Positions 7,963 to 15,229 are shown, numbered from the stretch's first letter. The stretch: DNA of 35,163 nt from Bacillota bacterium (GCA_023386955.1 JAEWIS010000010.1:1-35163); one strand, 5' to 3'. A program made the numbers and translations. Notes: generated by a model from the sequence alone, not told the origin.

Positions 7963-7978
7963 AAGGGAGGAGCCCACC

Positions 7979-8839
7979 ATGTCCTTATACAACAACCATA
8001 TCGGCAATCCGAAAATCCGCGTGGCCCGCAATGGAATCCTGAGCTTCTTCCTTCTGGTATTTGCTCTGGCGACGCTGTTTCCCATCTACTTCATGCTGAT
8101 TTCCTCCCTGGGTGATCCGGTGGAGGCGGGAGCGGTGAATTATTCTCTCCTGCCCGGCAAAATCACGCTGGATTCCTTCGTGTTCTTCTTCCAGTACAGC
8201 CAATATTCCTACCGCTGGATTCTCAACTCGCTAGTTGTAGCGGGGAGTGTCACCGTGTCCAACGTCCTGTTCGCCACTATGGCGGGTTATGCTTTTTCCA
8301 AGGTGCGGTTCAAAGGGCGGGCAGTGTTGTTCACCATCCTTCTTGCCGCAATGATGATTCCCTATCAGGTGACGCAGGTGCCTCTGTATATTCTGGTTGT
8401 GAACACCTTCCAATTGGAAAATACCTACACTGCTCTCATCATGCCCAGCCTGGTCACTGTGTACAACATCTTTCTGGCCAAGCAGTTTATGGGCAGCATT
8501 CCCAATGAAATCATCGAGTCCGCCAAGGTGGAGGGGGCGAGCCAGTTCATGATTTTCTTCAAGGTGATTGCGCCGCTTTCGAAGACCGTCATGGCGGTAA
8601 TCGCCATCCTGACCTTTATGGACAGTTGGAATACGTTCTTCTGGCCGCTTTTGGTGACGAAGACCATGGATATGCAAACCATTCAGGTGGGGCTGAAAAA
8701 TTTCCGCTTCGCCAACACCACGTACTTCTCGCCCATGATGGCCGGGGCTACCATCTCGGCGCTGCCCATGTTCATCCTGTTCTTCAGCCTGCAGCGCTAC
8801 TTCCTGGAGGGCGTCACGGTCGGCGCCGTGAAGGGGTGA
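7979..8839 (+). CDS. sugar ABC transporter permease, MalG/UgpE type
   Basis: A 286-residue membrane protein, second channel subunit of the CUT1 importer. The EAA loop is EIIESAKVEGASQFMIFFKV, at about 177-197, followed by IAPLSK. About six hydrophobic segments are visible, beginning with SFFLLVFALATLFPIYFML near residue 21. A strong AAGGGAGGAG site precedes ATG 7979, 16 bases after the first permease. No ATP-binding subunit gene is found anywhere in the window, so the transporter probably borrows a shared MsmX-type ATPase, as is usual for CUT1 systems of Bacillales. Confidence 0.92.
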   Translation: MSLYNNHIGNPKIRVARNGILSFFLLVFALATLFPIYFMLISSLGDPVEAGAVNYSLLPGKITLDSFVFFFQYSQYSYRWILNSLVVAGSVTVSNVLFATMAGYAFSKVRFKGRAVLFTILLAAMMIPYQVTQVPLYILVVNTFQLENTYTALIMPSLVTVYNIFLAKQFMGSIPNEIIESAKVEGASQFMIFFKVIAPLSKTVMAVIAILTFMDSWNTFFWPLLVTKTMDMQTIQVGLKNFRFANTTYFSPMMAGATISALPMFILFFSLQRYFLEGVTVGAVKG

Positions 8840-8844
8840 GCGGG

Positions 8845-10071
8845 ATGGGGAGACGCAAGCGCAACGCGGGCGGGACTGCTGCGGCAAAACAAACAGACCT
8901 CTGCGCACCACGCTATGCTATCGGGCTGATGTCCGGCACCTCCGTGGACGGAATTGATGCCGCGTTGGTGGAGATTGCGGGACGGCCGGGGGAGAGCCCG
9001 GGCCTGTCGGTGAAGCTGCTGGCGTTCCTGAATCTGCCCTATCCTGAGGATACCCGGCAGGCGATCTTCTGCCTCTTCGATCCTGCGTCCGCCACCGTAA
9101 ACAAGGTGGGCGAAATGAATGTGCGGCTGGGCAGGCTGTATGCCGATGCGGCTTTGGCCGTGGCGGCAAAGGCGGGAATCGCGCCGGAGGCCGTCAGCGT
9201 CATCGGCTCCCACGGGCAAACCCTCTGGCATGCGCCGGAGCAGGGGTATACCGTCCAAATCGGCGAAGGCTCCGTGATCGCCGAGCTGACCGGCATCCCC
9301 TGCGTCTCCGATTTCCGCCCTGCGGATTTGGCGGCAGGCGGCCAAGGCGCACCCCTGGTGCCCTATACCGAGTACCTGCTGTACCACAGCCCGGCGGAAA
9401 CCCTTCTGCTCCAGAATATCGGCGGCATTGGCAATATCACCGTAATTCCCGCAGGGGCGGACAGCAGCCAGGTCACCGCCTTCGATACCGGTCCCGGCAA
9501 CATGCTCATCGACGGCGTGATGCGCCGTCTTACGGGCGGCCGGACCGGGATGGACGAAGGCGGACGGCTGGCTGCCACCGGCCGCTGCTGCGCGGAGCTG
9601 CTGGAGCGGCTGCAGGCGGAGGCGTATTACCGCCTGCAGCCGCCCAAGTCCACGGGCCGCGAGCTGTTCGGCGACGCCTACGTGGAGCAGCTGATGGGCT
9701 GGCGACAGGAGATCGGCGTTAGCGACGCCGATCTGGTGGCCACGGTGACGCGGCTCACCGCCTGGTCCATCGGCGACGCCTACCGGCGGTTTGTCCGGGA
9801 CCGCCATCCGGCCCACCGGATGATTGTGGGCGGCGGGGGCAGCTACAACCCGACGCTGCTGCGGGATCTGCGGGAGGAGCTGGCCCCTGTGCCGCTGGTG
9901 ACCCAGGAGGAAATTGGCCTCAGCAGCGACGCCAAGGAGGCGGTGGCCTTCGCCCTGCTAGCGGACTGCACCCTGGCCGGACTGCCGGGCAGCCTGCCGG
10001 CGGTTACAGGTGCACGGCACCCGGCGGTGCTGGGCAAGCTTTCGCTGCCCTATGGGCGCTCGCCGCGCTAA
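8845..10071 (+). CDS. anmK: anhydro-N-acetylmuramic acid kinase
   Basis: AnmK hydrolyses the 1,6-anhydro bond of anhydroMurNAc and phosphorylates it to MurNAc-6-phosphate, feeding MurQ. The 408-residue product has GLMSGTSVDGIDA (27-39), GSHGQT (121-126), RPADLAAGGQGAPLVP (158-173), NIGGIGN (191-197) and FDTGPGN (213-219), the last probably carrying the catalytic Asp. The start at 8845 is five bases after the permease stop with AAGGGG 8 bases upstream; the longer upstream open frame lies inside the permease and is rejected. The first about 22 residues are a basic extension. The 3' end (from about 10044) is the first copy of a degenerate repeat that continues downstream of the stop codon. Confidence 0.94.
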   Translation: MGRRKRNAGGTAAAKQTDLCAPRYAIGLMSGTSVDGIDAALVEIAGRPGESPGLSVKLLAFLNLPYPEDTRQAIFCLFDPASATVNKVGEMNVRLGRLYADAALAVAAKAGIAPEAVSVIGSHGQTLWHAPEQGYTVQIGEGSVIAELTGIPCVSDFRPADLAAGGQGAPLVPYTEYLLYHSPAETLLLQNIGGIGNITVIPAGADSSQVTAFDTGPGNMLIDGVMRRLTGGRTGMDEGGRLAATGRCCAELLERLQAEAYYRLQPPKSTGRELFGDAYVEQLMGWRQEIGVSDADLVATVTRLTAWSIGDAYRRFVRDRHPAHRMIVGGGGSYNPTLLRDLREELAPVPLVTQEEIGLSSDAKEAVAFALLADCTLAGLPGSLPAVTGARHPAVLGKLSLPYGRSPR

Positions 10072-10192
10072 CCGCAGCCATGGACCCTGAAGCGCTAGCT
10101 GCAGCCGCTCTGCCTTTGGGCTCCCGACGCGCTAACCGCAGCCACAGCCAATCTGTCTTATGGCCCCTGACACGCTTACGGAAGCTACAGCC
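10044..10192. repeat. degenerate repeat spanning the end of anmK
   Basis: Copies at about 10044-10079, 10107-10149 and 10150-10192 share the pattern CTG-CCTNTGGG, then CGCTAACCGCAGCC. The second and third are each 43 bases. The anmK stop codon (10069-10071) lies in the first copy, so the C-terminal tail LSLPYGRSPR derives from repeat sequence. Confidence 0.6.
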
Positions 10193-10360
10193 GCTATTTG
10201 CCCGAAAATCGCCTTCGGCAAACTCTAACGGCGGCCAGCGCCGCTATTTGCAGCATTTTGCCGGTTGGCGGCCTGTTCGCGGCCCAATAAGGGCTCCTGC
10301 TTCCGTTAGATTTCGGCAACCCCCGTTTTTGCCCAAATAGGGGCTCTCACTTCCGTTAGA
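10173..10360. repeat. 50-bp TAACGGA/GCTATTTG repeats, both orientations
   Basis: Two plus-oriented copies place CCGCTATTTG at 10191-10200 and 10241-10250, exactly 50 bases apart, each preceded by a (C)TTACGGA or CTAACGG block. Two inverted copies place TTCCGTTAGA at 10301-10310 and 10351-10360, again 50 bases apart, with the GGGCTC-type block upstream. Read on the other strand they give the same order (CTAACGGAAG, then CCTATTTGGG), so all four belong to one family. Confidence 0.65.
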
Positions 10361-10401
10361 ATGGCCCATGGCTCATCGGGCACCGGAAGTGAATCAGCCG
10401 G

Positions 10402-10434
10402 GTAAGCGTACGGGGTACATGTAAGCGTACGGGG
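10402..10434. repeat. 14-bp direct repeat pair
   Basis: GTAAGCGTACGGGG occurs at 10402-10415 and 10421-10434, a 19-base period. It lies between the two halves of the larger repeat region. No function is evident. Confidence 0.7.
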
Positions 10435-10512
10435 GCGGCACTATCGTACAATCCTTGCCGGTATGTCGCACCAAAACTAGCATCTCCCCCTTGGGCAACT
10501 CACCCGCGACGG

Positions 10513-10845
10513 CTAACGGAGCTATGCTACTCTTACCGGCGTACTAGAACTAACTCTGCTTTAACGGAATTCTGCTACTCTTACAGACGTTTTTGGACTA
10601 ACTTTACTTTTCAACGAAACTATGCAGCTCTCGCAGCCTTACTAGCTAACTTTGCTTAACGGAGCTCTGCAACTCTTACCGGCGCTCTAGGACTAACTTT
10701 ACTATTCAACGAAACTCTGCAGCTCACAAGGCTTTATTAGCTAACTTTACTTTTTAACGGAGCTCAGCGGCTCTTACAGGCGCTTTTTGGAGTAACTTTG
10801 CATTTTAACGGAACTCAGCGACTCTTACAGGCCTAATTTTACTCG
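10513..10845. repeat. 48-bp tandem repeat array, seven copies
   Basis: Units start at 10513, 10550, 10598, 10646, 10693, 10741 and 10792, each beginning CTAAC (or GTAAC) followed by TTT-RCTTT-AACGRARCT. Unit length is 47 to 51 after a shortened first copy. Copies 2 and 4 (AACGAAACT-TGCAGCTC) differ from copies 1, 3, 5 and 6 (AACGGARCTC, then CTCTTAC), giving partial alternation and a hint of a 96-base dimer. No gene, hairpin terminator or tRNA is seen here. Confidence 0.8.
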
Positions 10846-10864
10846 GAAGAGCCCATTTTCCCAC

Positions 10865-10940
10865 CTAAGCGCCTCTGAGTTCCGTTAGCCCGGCAATCCG
10901 GCGGTTTTCAGCGGCTAAGCGCTTCTCAGTTCCGTTAGCC
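10865..10940. repeat. 50-bp TCCGTTAG repeat pair (inverted copies)
   Basis: CTAAGCGCCTCTGAGTTCCG (10865-10884) recurs with two changes at 10915-10934, both followed by TTAGCC, exactly 50 bases apart. On the minus strand each reads GGCTAACGGAACT, linking them to the family at 10173-10360. Between here and 11008 only the ribosome-binding site of the GNAT gene is seen; no confident promoter for that operon was found. Confidence 0.7.
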
Positions 10941-11008
10941 AGCCGCGTTTTCCCGCAACCGAGCGGTTGGGAGGCGCATGTATCTTTTCCAAAGAAAGGA
11001 TGCCCTTT

Positions 11009-12016
11009 ATGCATAAACAGCTCACACTCGCCACCTGGCAAACGAATGCACAGCAAGCCACCGTGCATGCCGCCGTGGATCTATGGAACCGCACGGCGGT
11101 GAAGGACGGGTACAAGGCCATGACCGCCGATTCCTTCAGCCGGCTGATTCTGCAAAATCCTTATTTCGATCCGGCCTGCACCTTCCTGTTGGTTGAAGCA
11201 GATGCGTCCGCCATCAAAGGTTTTGCCTGCGGTGTAACCGGGGCTGACCTGCCCTTGGGCGCCGAAGCGGGGTACTTGACGACTATTCTATTGGATGAAG
11301 ATATTGCTGACGACCGCCACTACTCCGTTTTGCTGGATGCCGTGGAGCAGCGCTTCCGCGACCTGGGCAAAACACAGGCGGAGGCGCTTTTTTTCAATCC
11401 GATGAGGCTGCCCTGGCTGATTCCGGACACTCCCGGCCACGAGCATAACAACGCTCCCGGCATTCCTGTGGACAGCGAGCTGAACCGTTTTCTCCTGGAG
11501 CATGGTTACACGGAACGCTCCCGGCAGAACGGCATGTATCTGGATCTAAGCCCATTCAGCATACCGGCTGACATTCTGGAGAAGGAAAAACAGGCGGAGG
11601 CGCAGGGGTACCGGGTTGAATGGTTCGACGGAGCACGGCACACCGAACTAACCGGGATGTTGGCCGCTTTAAGCAACCCCGCCTGGGAAAAGGAATTAAC
11701 CCGCTGTGCGGAGGAAAGCATCCCCTTCCTGGTAGCGGCCCATCAGGGCAGGGCAGCTGGTTTTGCCGGACCGGTGGTCAGAGAGCTAAGCGGCCGGGGG
11801 TATTTTGCAGGGATCGGGGTTCATCCGGAGGATGAGGGCAAGGGGCTTGGCTCTATACTCTTCTTCCGGCTATGTGATGCCTTCCGGGGTATCGGAACGG
11901 AATATATGTCCCTTTTTACAGGAGAAACCAATCCTGCCCTGCGGATTTACCAAAAAGCCGGGTTCCGTACGGCCAAGCAGTTTGGTGTCTTAAGAAAAGT
12001 ATTGGCAGAGTCATAA
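11009..12016 (+). CDS. two-domain GNAT N-acetyltransferase, possible glucosaminide acetylase
   Basis: A 335-residue soluble protein with two GNAT-like halves. The C-terminal half (about 185-335) has the acetyl-CoA loop motif GVHPEDEGKGLGS (about 270-282) and the terminal NPALRIYQKAGF element. The N-terminal half (about 1-175) contains GYLTTILLDEDIADD and a PWLIPDTPGHEHNNAPG segment, but its acetyl-CoA loop is degenerate. Start 11009 is chosen because AAAGGA (10995-11000) is 8 bases upstream; the ATG at 11000 overlaps it. It heads an operon with a PIG-L deacetylase, NamZ and a BadF-type kinase. Clostridium acetobutylicum has a GNAT (GlmA) acetylating glucosamine in its murein recycling region; an equivalent role here is an inference. 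Confidence 0.85.
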   Translation: MHKQLTLATWQTNAQQATVHAAVDLWNRTAVKDGYKAMTADSFSRLILQNPYFDPACTFLLVEADASAIKGFACGVTGADLPLGAEAGYLTTILLDEDIADDRHYSVLLDAVEQRFRDLGKTQAEALFFNPMRLPWLIPDTPGHEHNNAPGIPVDSELNRFLLEHGYTERSRQNGMYLDLSPFSIPADILEKEKQAEAQGYRVEWFDGARHTELTGMLAALSNPAWEKELTRCAEESIPFLVAAHQGRAAGFAGPVVRELSGRGYFAGIGVHPEDEGKGLGSILFFRLCDAFRGIGTEYMSLFTGETNPALRIYQKAGFRTAKQFGVLRKVLAES

Positions 12017-12047
12017 TCCGGACTATGGAAAGGAGCTGTTTTTAGAC

Positions 12048-12773
12048 ATGACGCAAAATCAATCTCAAGCCCAAACACAGCCGCAAACCATTCTGGCCAT
12101 CGGCGGCCATGTAGGAGATATGGAGCTGACCGCCGGTGGGGTGCTGGCCAGCCATGCATTGAAGGGAGACCGGATTGTTACCCTGGCCCTGACGGCGGGG
12201 GAACGGGGGGTGCCGGCCGGGCAGGACATGGCGGAATACCGGGTGCAGAAGGTCCGGGAGGCGGAGGCATTTGCGGAGAAGCTGAACGGGGAAGCGATTG
12301 TGCTGGACTATGCCGACGGTGAGCTCCCGGACAATATGGAGGTACGCCTACAGGTATGTGATGTGATCCGGCGGGTTCGGCCGTCCATCCTCATCACCCA
12401 TTTCAAAAACAGCATGCACAAGGATCACAGCACCACCCACCGCATTGTGAATGATGCCCGATTTTTTGCAGGGCTGGCTTCGTTCCAGCGTGAGCTGCCC
12501 GCCGCCTTCGCCGGCAAGCTGTATTATGCGGAAAACTGGGAGGACGCCGTGGATTACCGGCCCTATGTGTATGTGGATTTTGACCAGGAGGCATATGAGC
12601 TGTGGGTGGAGGCGGTGTCCCAGCATTGGTTCGTGACAGGCAGCAAATCCTTCCCCTATCTGGAATACTACAAGCATCTGGCCAGAGTCCGGGGTATCGA
12701 GGCCCGCAAGCAGTATGCGGAAACCTTCATGATTCCCGAGGAGGCCCTCCGGCTGCGGCAGAGGGAGCTGTAG
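12048..12773 (+). CDS. PIG-L/LmbE family deacetylase, atypical active site
   Basis: A 241-residue cytoplasmic protein of the zinc-dependent PIG-L deacetylase fold (BshB/MshB/LmbE), which removes acetyl groups from GlcNAc-containing compounds. The usual N-terminal motif AHPDDE reads G-H-V-G-D-M here: zinc ligands His21 and Asp24 are kept, but the preceding Asp, the proposed general base of MshB, is Gly23, and the following Glu is Met25. The third ligand is probably His127 in HKDHSTTH (124-131). The start at 12048 has AGGAG 12 bases upstream. The stop codon at 12771-12773 is one base from the namZ start. A murein sugar or NamZ product as substrate is inferred only from context. Confidence 0.88.
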   Translation: MTQNQSQAQTQPQTILAIGGHVGDMELTAGGVLASHALKGDRIVTLALTAGERGVPAGQDMAEYRVQKVREAEAFAEKLNGEAIVLDYADGELPDNMEVRLQVCDVIRRVRPSILITHFKNSMHKDHSTTHRIVNDARFFAGLASFQRELPAAFAGKLYYAENWEDAVDYRPYVYVDFDQEAYELWVEAVSQHWFVTGSKSFPYLEYYKHLARVRGIEARKQYAETFMIPEEALRLRQREL

Positions 12774-12774
12774 C

Positions 12775-13926
12775 ATGAGCATGGTGCAATACGGCGTGGA
12801 AACTCTGCAGGACTTCGCGCATCTCCTAAAAGGCAAACGGCTGGGGCTGATTACCGCCCCCACCGGGTTGACCCGGGATTTTGTCTCCACCGTGGATGTG
12901 CTGTTTGAGCAGTTCCATCTGGCGGCGCTGTTTTCCCCGGAGCATGGGGTCAGGGGAGATCAGGCGGCAGGCAGCCTGGTGGACAATTACCGGGATGAAC
13001 GCACCGGAGTCCCCGTCTACAGCCTGTACCGTCAGGATTCCAAACGGCTGACTCCGGAGATGCTGGACCAAGTGGATCTGGTGGTCTATGATATTCAAGA
13101 TGCCGGCGCCCGCTTCTACACCTTCATCTACACCATGCTGTATGCGCTGGAGGATTGCGCCCGTTCGGGCAAGGCCTTTGTGGTGCTGGACCGTCCTAAT
13201 CCGCTGGGTGGAGCTGTGGTGGAGGGGAATCGGCTGCGGGAGGGATTTCAATCCTTCGTTGGCAATTATCCCGGTCTTGCCATCCGCTACGGTCTGACTG
13301 TGGGAGAGCTGGCATTGATGGCCAATGACCAATTGGGCCTCGAAGCGGAGCTGCACGTGGTGCCCATGAAGGGCTGGTCCCGGCACATGTTATTTCCCGA
13401 TACGGGGAATTTGTGGGTTCCGCCCTCTATGGGGCTTCCGCGGTTTGGGACAACGGCACTTTATCCGGGGACCTGCCTGATTGAAGGCACCAACCTGTCC
13501 GAAGGCAGAGGCACGCCGCTTCCCTTCGAGCTGATCGGGGCGCCTTATCTGGATGCAGACCAACTGGCTTCCGAAATGAACCGGCTCCAGCTGCCGGGTG
13601 TCCGTTTCCGGCCTGCCCACTTCAAACCCACCTTTTCCAAGCATCAAGGAGAGCTGTGCCACGGAGTGCAGCTGCATGTCACCGACGTTCGTGCCGTGCA
13701 GCCTGTGGAAACAGGCGTCCGGCTGATCGATACCCTGCGGCGGAACTGGCAGGAGTTTGCCTTTTTGGAGCCGTTCCGTGAAGGCGGGCGGCCCTTTATG
13801 GATCTTCTGTGGGGGGACAGTACGCTCCGCGAAGGGACTTTACCGGTAGAGGAGCTGCTCGGGCAGCTGCAGGAGGAAAGCGCGGCTTTTGCCGGGGAAA
13901 AAGCAAGCTATCATATATACAGGTGA
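12775..13926 (+). CDS. namZ: exo-beta-N-acetylmuramidase, NamZ type (DUF1343, GH171), cytoplasmic
   Basis: A 383-residue DUF1343 protein. NamZ (YbbC) of Bacillus subtilis removes non-reducing terminal MurNAc from murein fragments and founded family GH171. Family landmarks present are SPEHGVRG (54-61), YDIQDAGARFYT (105-116), DRPNPLGG (139-146) and EGTNLSEGRGTP (about 239-250). Unlike the secreted B. subtilis enzyme it lacks any signal peptide, beginning MSMVQYGVETLQDF, so it should act in the cytoplasm together with the likewise unsecreted NagZ. AGGGAG (12762-12767) is 7 bases before ATG 12775, inside the end of the PIG-L gene, indicating translational coupling. Expected products are MurNAc and GlcNAc-ended fragments. 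Confidence 0.9.
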   Translation: MSMVQYGVETLQDFAHLLKGKRLGLITAPTGLTRDFVSTVDVLFEQFHLAALFSPEHGVRGDQAAGSLVDNYRDERTGVPVYSLYRQDSKRLTPEMLDQVDLVVYDIQDAGARFYTFIYTMLYALEDCARSGKAFVVLDRPNPLGGAVVEGNRLREGFQSFVGNYPGLAIRYGLTVGELALMANDQLGLEAELHVVPMKGWSRHMLFPDTGNLWVPPSMGLPRFGTTALYPGTCLIEGTNLSEGRGTPLPFELIGAPYLDADQLASEMNRLQLPGVRFRPAHFKPTFSKHQGELCHGVQLHVTDVRAVQPVETGVRLIDTLRRNWQEFAFLEPFREGGRPFMDLLWGDSTLREGTLPVEELLGQLQEESAAFAGEKASYHIYR

Positions 13927-13975
13927 GTATCATTGGGGGAGCCGCCCCAGTAATAAAGAAGCAGAGGGTGAAAGC

Positions 13976-14950
13976 ATGGACTACAGCCAAGAAAGCAGCC
14001 GCCGGTTGAACAACGACGCTCCGGGATTTGCCGTGGGTCTGGACGGGGGCGGCACCAAAACCACCGTTACCGTCATGGATGCGGAAGGCAGGATCGTCCG
14101 CGAGTTTACCGCCGACGGTATCAACTACAACGGCCGGAAGGAGGCCGAGGTGGAGCAGGCGCTGCACAGCATTTACGCGGAGCTTGCTGCTGTCTGCGGA
14201 GGCCTGAGGCACATCCGCCACATGGTCATTGGCGCTGCCGGCATCAGCAACCCGGCCATCCCGGGCCGCCTCACCGCCGCTGTCCGCAGCCATGGTTATA
14301 CCGGTCCCCTGCGTATTATCGGGGACCACGAGGCTGCGCTGCACGGGGCCTTCGGCGGCGGGCCGGGGATGCTGCTCATCGCCGGCACCGGGTCCGTCTG
14401 TTTTGGCTGCAGCGCCGCCGGAGAAACCGGCCGGGCCGGAGGCTTCGGCCACCTCATCGACGATGAGGGCAGTGCCTACAGCATCGGCCGCCGGCTGCTC
14501 AGCGCAGCGGTTCGGGCCTGGGACGGCCGGGAGCCGCCTACGGTCATCAGCCGCCTGCTTCAGGAGCGGCATCAGCTTGCCGGCCCGGGTGAAATCGTCG
14601 GCTTCACCTATGGCCCGGCTACAGGAAAAAAAGAAATCGCCGCCCTCGCCCCAATCCTGGAGGAGGCCTGCAACCTGAGCGATGCAGCCGCATTGGCCAT
14701 CGCCGAAGCAAGCGCCGCCGCATTGGTGGAGCTGGTGGCCGCGCTGGCGGACCGCTTGGACCTGCAGGCTGGGCCGTTAACCCTGTCAGGCAGCGTGCTG
14801 CTCCGCAACCCCTATGTGCGAAGCGCCTTCGACCTGCAGCTGGCAGCGGCCCTGCCGCGGATGCGGCTTGTGCTGCCCCGGCTCCATGCAGCTGCCGGTG
14901 CTGCCGCTATGGCGCTGGAGCTGTCTGCGGCGGAAGCTGCGCCAGAGTAA
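13976..14950 (+). CDS. BadF/BadG-family amino-sugar kinase (NagK/MurK-like)
   Basis: A 324-residue ASKHA-fold kinase. Phosphate-1 motif DGGGTKT is at 23-29, catalytic Asp117 is in IIGDHEAALHGAF, phosphate-2 motif IAGTGS at 135-140, and the BadF signature GGFGHLIDDEGSAYSIG at 155-171. Family members phosphorylate GlcNAc; MurK of Clostridium acetobutylicum phosphorylates both GlcNAc and MurNAc. Beside namZ it probably converts released MurNAc to MurNAc-6-phosphate for MurQ and GlcNAc to GlcNAc-6-phosphate. The start at 13976 is set by GAGGG 7 bases upstream; earlier in-frame ATG 13889 lies within namZ. It is the last gene of the operon, followed by a terminator. Exact substrate preference is not readable. 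Confidence 0.88.
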   Translation: MDYSQESSRRLNNDAPGFAVGLDGGGTKTTVTVMDAEGRIVREFTADGINYNGRKEAEVEQALHSIYAELAAVCGGLRHIRHMVIGAAGISNPAIPGRLTAAVRSHGYTGPLRIIGDHEAALHGAFGGGPGMLLIAGTGSVCFGCSAAGETGRAGGFGHLIDDEGSAYSIGRRLLSAAVRAWDGREPPTVISRLLQERHQLAGPGEIVGFTYGPATGKKEIAALAPILEEACNLSDAAALAIAEASAAALVELVAALADRLDLQAGPLTLSGSVLLRNPYVRSAFDLQLAAALPRMRLVLPRLHAAAGAAAMALELSAAEAAPE

Positions 14951-14957
14951 ACACAGC

Positions 14958-14986
14958 AGCGGGCGTCTGATGGATGCCCGCTCTTT
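14958..14986 (+). terminator. terminator of the GNAT-namZ-kinase operon
   Basis: AGCGGGC (14958-14964) pairs with GCCCGCT (14976-14982), extended inward by G-U, U-A and C-G pairs, followed by CTTTGCCTT. The T-run is interrupted but position directly after the kinase stop supports termination. Confidence 0.65.
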
Positions 14987-15052
14987 GCCTTGTCCGCTTC
15001 CCGCTCTTTGCCTTGCCCGCTTCGCGCCCTTTTCTTTGCCGCTTCCGGCCCG

Positions 15053-15127
15053 TTGTATATGAAAAACCGAGCATAATTTTCGAAAACTCCCCTATTCGGG
15101 CCATTAAACTCGAAATTTCATATACAA
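15053..15127. repeat. 12-bp perfect inverted repeat element
   Basis: TTGTATATGAAA (15053-15064) and TTTCATATACAA (15116-15127) are perfect inverse copies 51 bases apart. A diverged second copy of the inner part (GAAAAAC-GAG, CCCCTA, GGCC) follows at about 15160-15192. There is no T-tract or reading frame; it may be a small palindromic intergenic element. Confidence 0.6.
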
Positions 15128-15229
15128 TTTCAGGAAATCCAGTGTACAGACCACTTTATACTCGAAAAACTGAGTACAATCCCCTAAAATGGCCTGCCAG
15201 CGGCTGATAAACACGATTTTTCAGCTATA

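Noticed and set aside
8626..8844. N-terminal extension of AnmK
   Set aside because: This part overlaps the permease in another frame; the start at 8845 has a good ribosome-binding site and gives normal family length.
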